From positions 1 through 5,032 of the forward strand of contig JACQEA010000439.1 in assembly GCA_016200825.1 (NCBI GenBank): DNA of 5,032 bases, read 5' to 3'. This document shows, piece by piece, positions 4,273-5,032 of this stretch (positions are counted from its first letter, which is position 1; each line of letters begins with the position of its first letter). The position numbers and the translations under genes were made by a program. This stretch comes from Chloroflexota bacterium. GTDB taxonomy: Bacteria; Chloroflexota; Anaerolineae; UBA4142. The notes under the pieces are model-generated. The model saw only the letters and a list, made by a program, of their open reading frames with translations. It made no database searches and had not been told where the DNA came from.

Positions 4273-4887
4273 ATGAAAACCCATCGCTTTGGCTCGCACA
4301 CTCCGGAAGAAATGCGCCGCCTCTCCAATCTGGGTCACAGCGTCGAAGGCGCGTTGTTGATTGTCGTCAGCGCGCTCGCACTTGCCGCGCAGTTGAATCT
4401 CGCGGCGTGGGCGAATACGGCGTGGCAAATTTTGATTTTGGTCGCAGGAATTTTACTTTTGATTCTGATTTATCCGCGCCATCCGCTTCAAGATTGGCGC
4501 GCCATCTGGAACGACCTGCAACAACGCGAACATACCATCATCGCATTCGCGATTGCGATCGCAGGCGCGGCGGAACTGATACGCGGCGCGGCGATTTCAA
4601 CTCTCGCGTTTGTTACTCCGGTCGCGATGATGCTGATCGGTTGGCTTTTTCTCGCGCACGCGCAACACGGAACCGGCGCGGCGCAAAAACGCGCGCTATG
4701 GCTTCACCGCGTTTTAGGTATTACAATTCTGCTCGCCGCGATTCTACGCGTCGGTGCACTCGTCACGCGCGATGAGATCTACGCGATTCTGTGGTCCCTC
4801 GTTTTGTTCGCGGCGGGAATTCAACTCATCGTCTATCGCGAACCGGCGGGCGCGTTTGAAGAAATGCACGGCGCGCATCATCACTAG
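4273..4887 (+). CDS. Uncharacterised six-helix membrane protein with histidine-rich tail
   Basis: A 204-residue protein that I do not recognise. Predicted membrane helices lie at about 24-42, 50-67, 88-104, 111-129, 145-163 and 168-188. Histidines sit at helix edges: His22 (NLGHSVEG), His87 (QQREHTIIAF), His129 and His132 (AHAQHG) and His145 (WLHRVLGITIL). The protein ends MHGAHHH. Such spacing is seen in membrane proteins that bind b-type haem or copper, but no family motif proves it here. ATG 4273 is chosen because AGAGG (4261-4265) lies 7 nt upstream; ATG 4255 is part of the preceding palindrome and has no such site. The gap to the DUF2085-type gene is 148 bp, nearly all repeat. The two membrane genes may share a transcript, since no promoter is evident between them. 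Confidence 0.85.
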   Translation: MKTHRFGSHTPEEMRRLSNLGHSVEGALLIVVSALALAAQLNLAAWANTAWQILILVAGILLLILIYPRHPLQDWRAIWNDLQQREHTIIAFAIAIAGAAELIRGAAISTLAFVTPVAMMLIGWLFLAHAQHGTGAAQKRALWLHRVLGITILLAAILRVGALVTRDEIYAILWSLVLFAAGIQLIVYREPAGAFEEMHGAHHH

Positions 4888-4926
4888 TCGCAGTTTTCGT
4901 TCGCTGAGAAAATAGAAAGAATAGAT

Positions 4927-4956
4927 TTGACAAGAATTCTATCGGAGTGCTATACT
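4927..4956 (+). promoter_or_regulatory. Strong sigma70-type promoter for the gene at the right edge
   Basis: A perfect TTGACA (4927-4932), an 18-bp spacer, and TATACT (4951-4956) preceded by TG at 4948-4949 (extended -10). Transcription would start around 4963, only about 3 nt before the ATG at 4966. TCGCGCGA (4957-4964), an 8-bp palindrome, covers the predicted start point. Confidence 0.8.
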
Positions 4957-4965
4957 TCGCGCGAG

Positions 4966-5032
4966 ATGAAGGCGCTCTTTTTTGCAAACCTGCTGGTAGT
5001 GTTCTCACTGGTTTGGCAAACAGTCGGAGCCA
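4966..5032 (+). CDS. Start of an exported protein (partial, runs off the window)
   Basis: ATG 4966 opens a frame that continues to the window edge with 22 codons and one extra base visible. The residues begin MKALFFANLLVVFSL and end VWQTVGA: one Lys, a hydrophobic core and a small-residue end, which is a typical Sec signal peptide. No Shine-Dalgarno fits between the predicted transcription start (about 4963) and the ATG, so translation would start on a leaderless or nearly leaderless mRNA. The mature product is outside the window and cannot be named. Confidence 0.7.
   Translation, partial: MKALFFANLLVVFSLVWQTVGA

Noticed and set aside
4218..4775. A 185-codon open frame overlapping the six-helix gene
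   Set aside because: Its product is Arg-rich, with no hydrophobic or domain pattern. It is a shadow of the GC-rich codons of the real gene in the next frame.
726..4887. Reassignment of TGA to a sense codon in this organism
   Set aside because: The four complete genes end in TAA or TAG, never TGA, which is suggestive. But tryptophan is always TGG and glycine always GGN in the genes, and only one in-frame TGA occurs in about 4 kb of coding DNA.
4888..4916. Terminator after the six-helix membrane protein
   Set aside because: Only TTTTC and GAAAA can pair, with no GC-rich stem and no T run, which is too weak to call.

Overview
The window looks like chromosomal DNA of a free-living bacterium. 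Coding DNA is rich in GCGCGC-type runs and uses CGC for arginine heavily, while the spacers are AT-richer and packed with small palindromic repeats. A DUF2085-type membrane protein, a PD40 (TolB-like) propeller protein and a STAS protein together suggest Chloroflexota, perhaps an Anaerolineae-like lineage. That placement is inference and could be wrong.

Left part (1-590): three tRNA genes on the minus strand, in transcription order Ser(TGA), Ser(GCT), Arg(GCG). A strong sigma70-type promoter (TTGACG, 17 bp, TATACT with TG extension) lies just upstream of Ser(TGA). The two spacers between the tRNAs consist almost entirely of degenerate 7-bp units arranged as inverted arrays, so a joint transcript would carry a long hairpin between each pair of tRNAs. 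Positions 1-68 hold nothing I recognise.

Middle (590-3025): an orphan terminator-like hairpin, then a promoter and a 114-residue STAS protein of the anti-sigma-factor-antagonist type, closed by a clear intrinsic terminator. A new promoter follows, with an exported 606-codon protein that joins a PD40 beta-propeller to a C-terminal domain carrying the complete M15 (VanY/VanX-type) zinc peptidase signature. Its best ribosome binding site points to an ATC codon rather than a normal start codon.

Right part (3026-5032): a MITE-like palindromic insertion lies between the peptidase gene and a DUF2085-type membrane protein gene. That gene is open in one frame from 3240 to 4124 except for one TGA, which falls where the family has its conserved Cys (Cys-His-Gln-x-Pro-x-x-Ser). 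This is the most interesting point in the window: a selenocysteine codon, a fresh nonsense mutation or a base error. A second, nested palindromic repeat fills most of the gap to a 204-residue membrane protein with conserved-looking histidines and a His-rich tail. The window ends with a strong promoter and the first 22 codons of an exported protein whose mRNA would be nearly leaderless.

The genes do not form an obvious pathway. Apart from the tRNA cluster, and possibly the two membrane protein genes, they look like separate transcription units.
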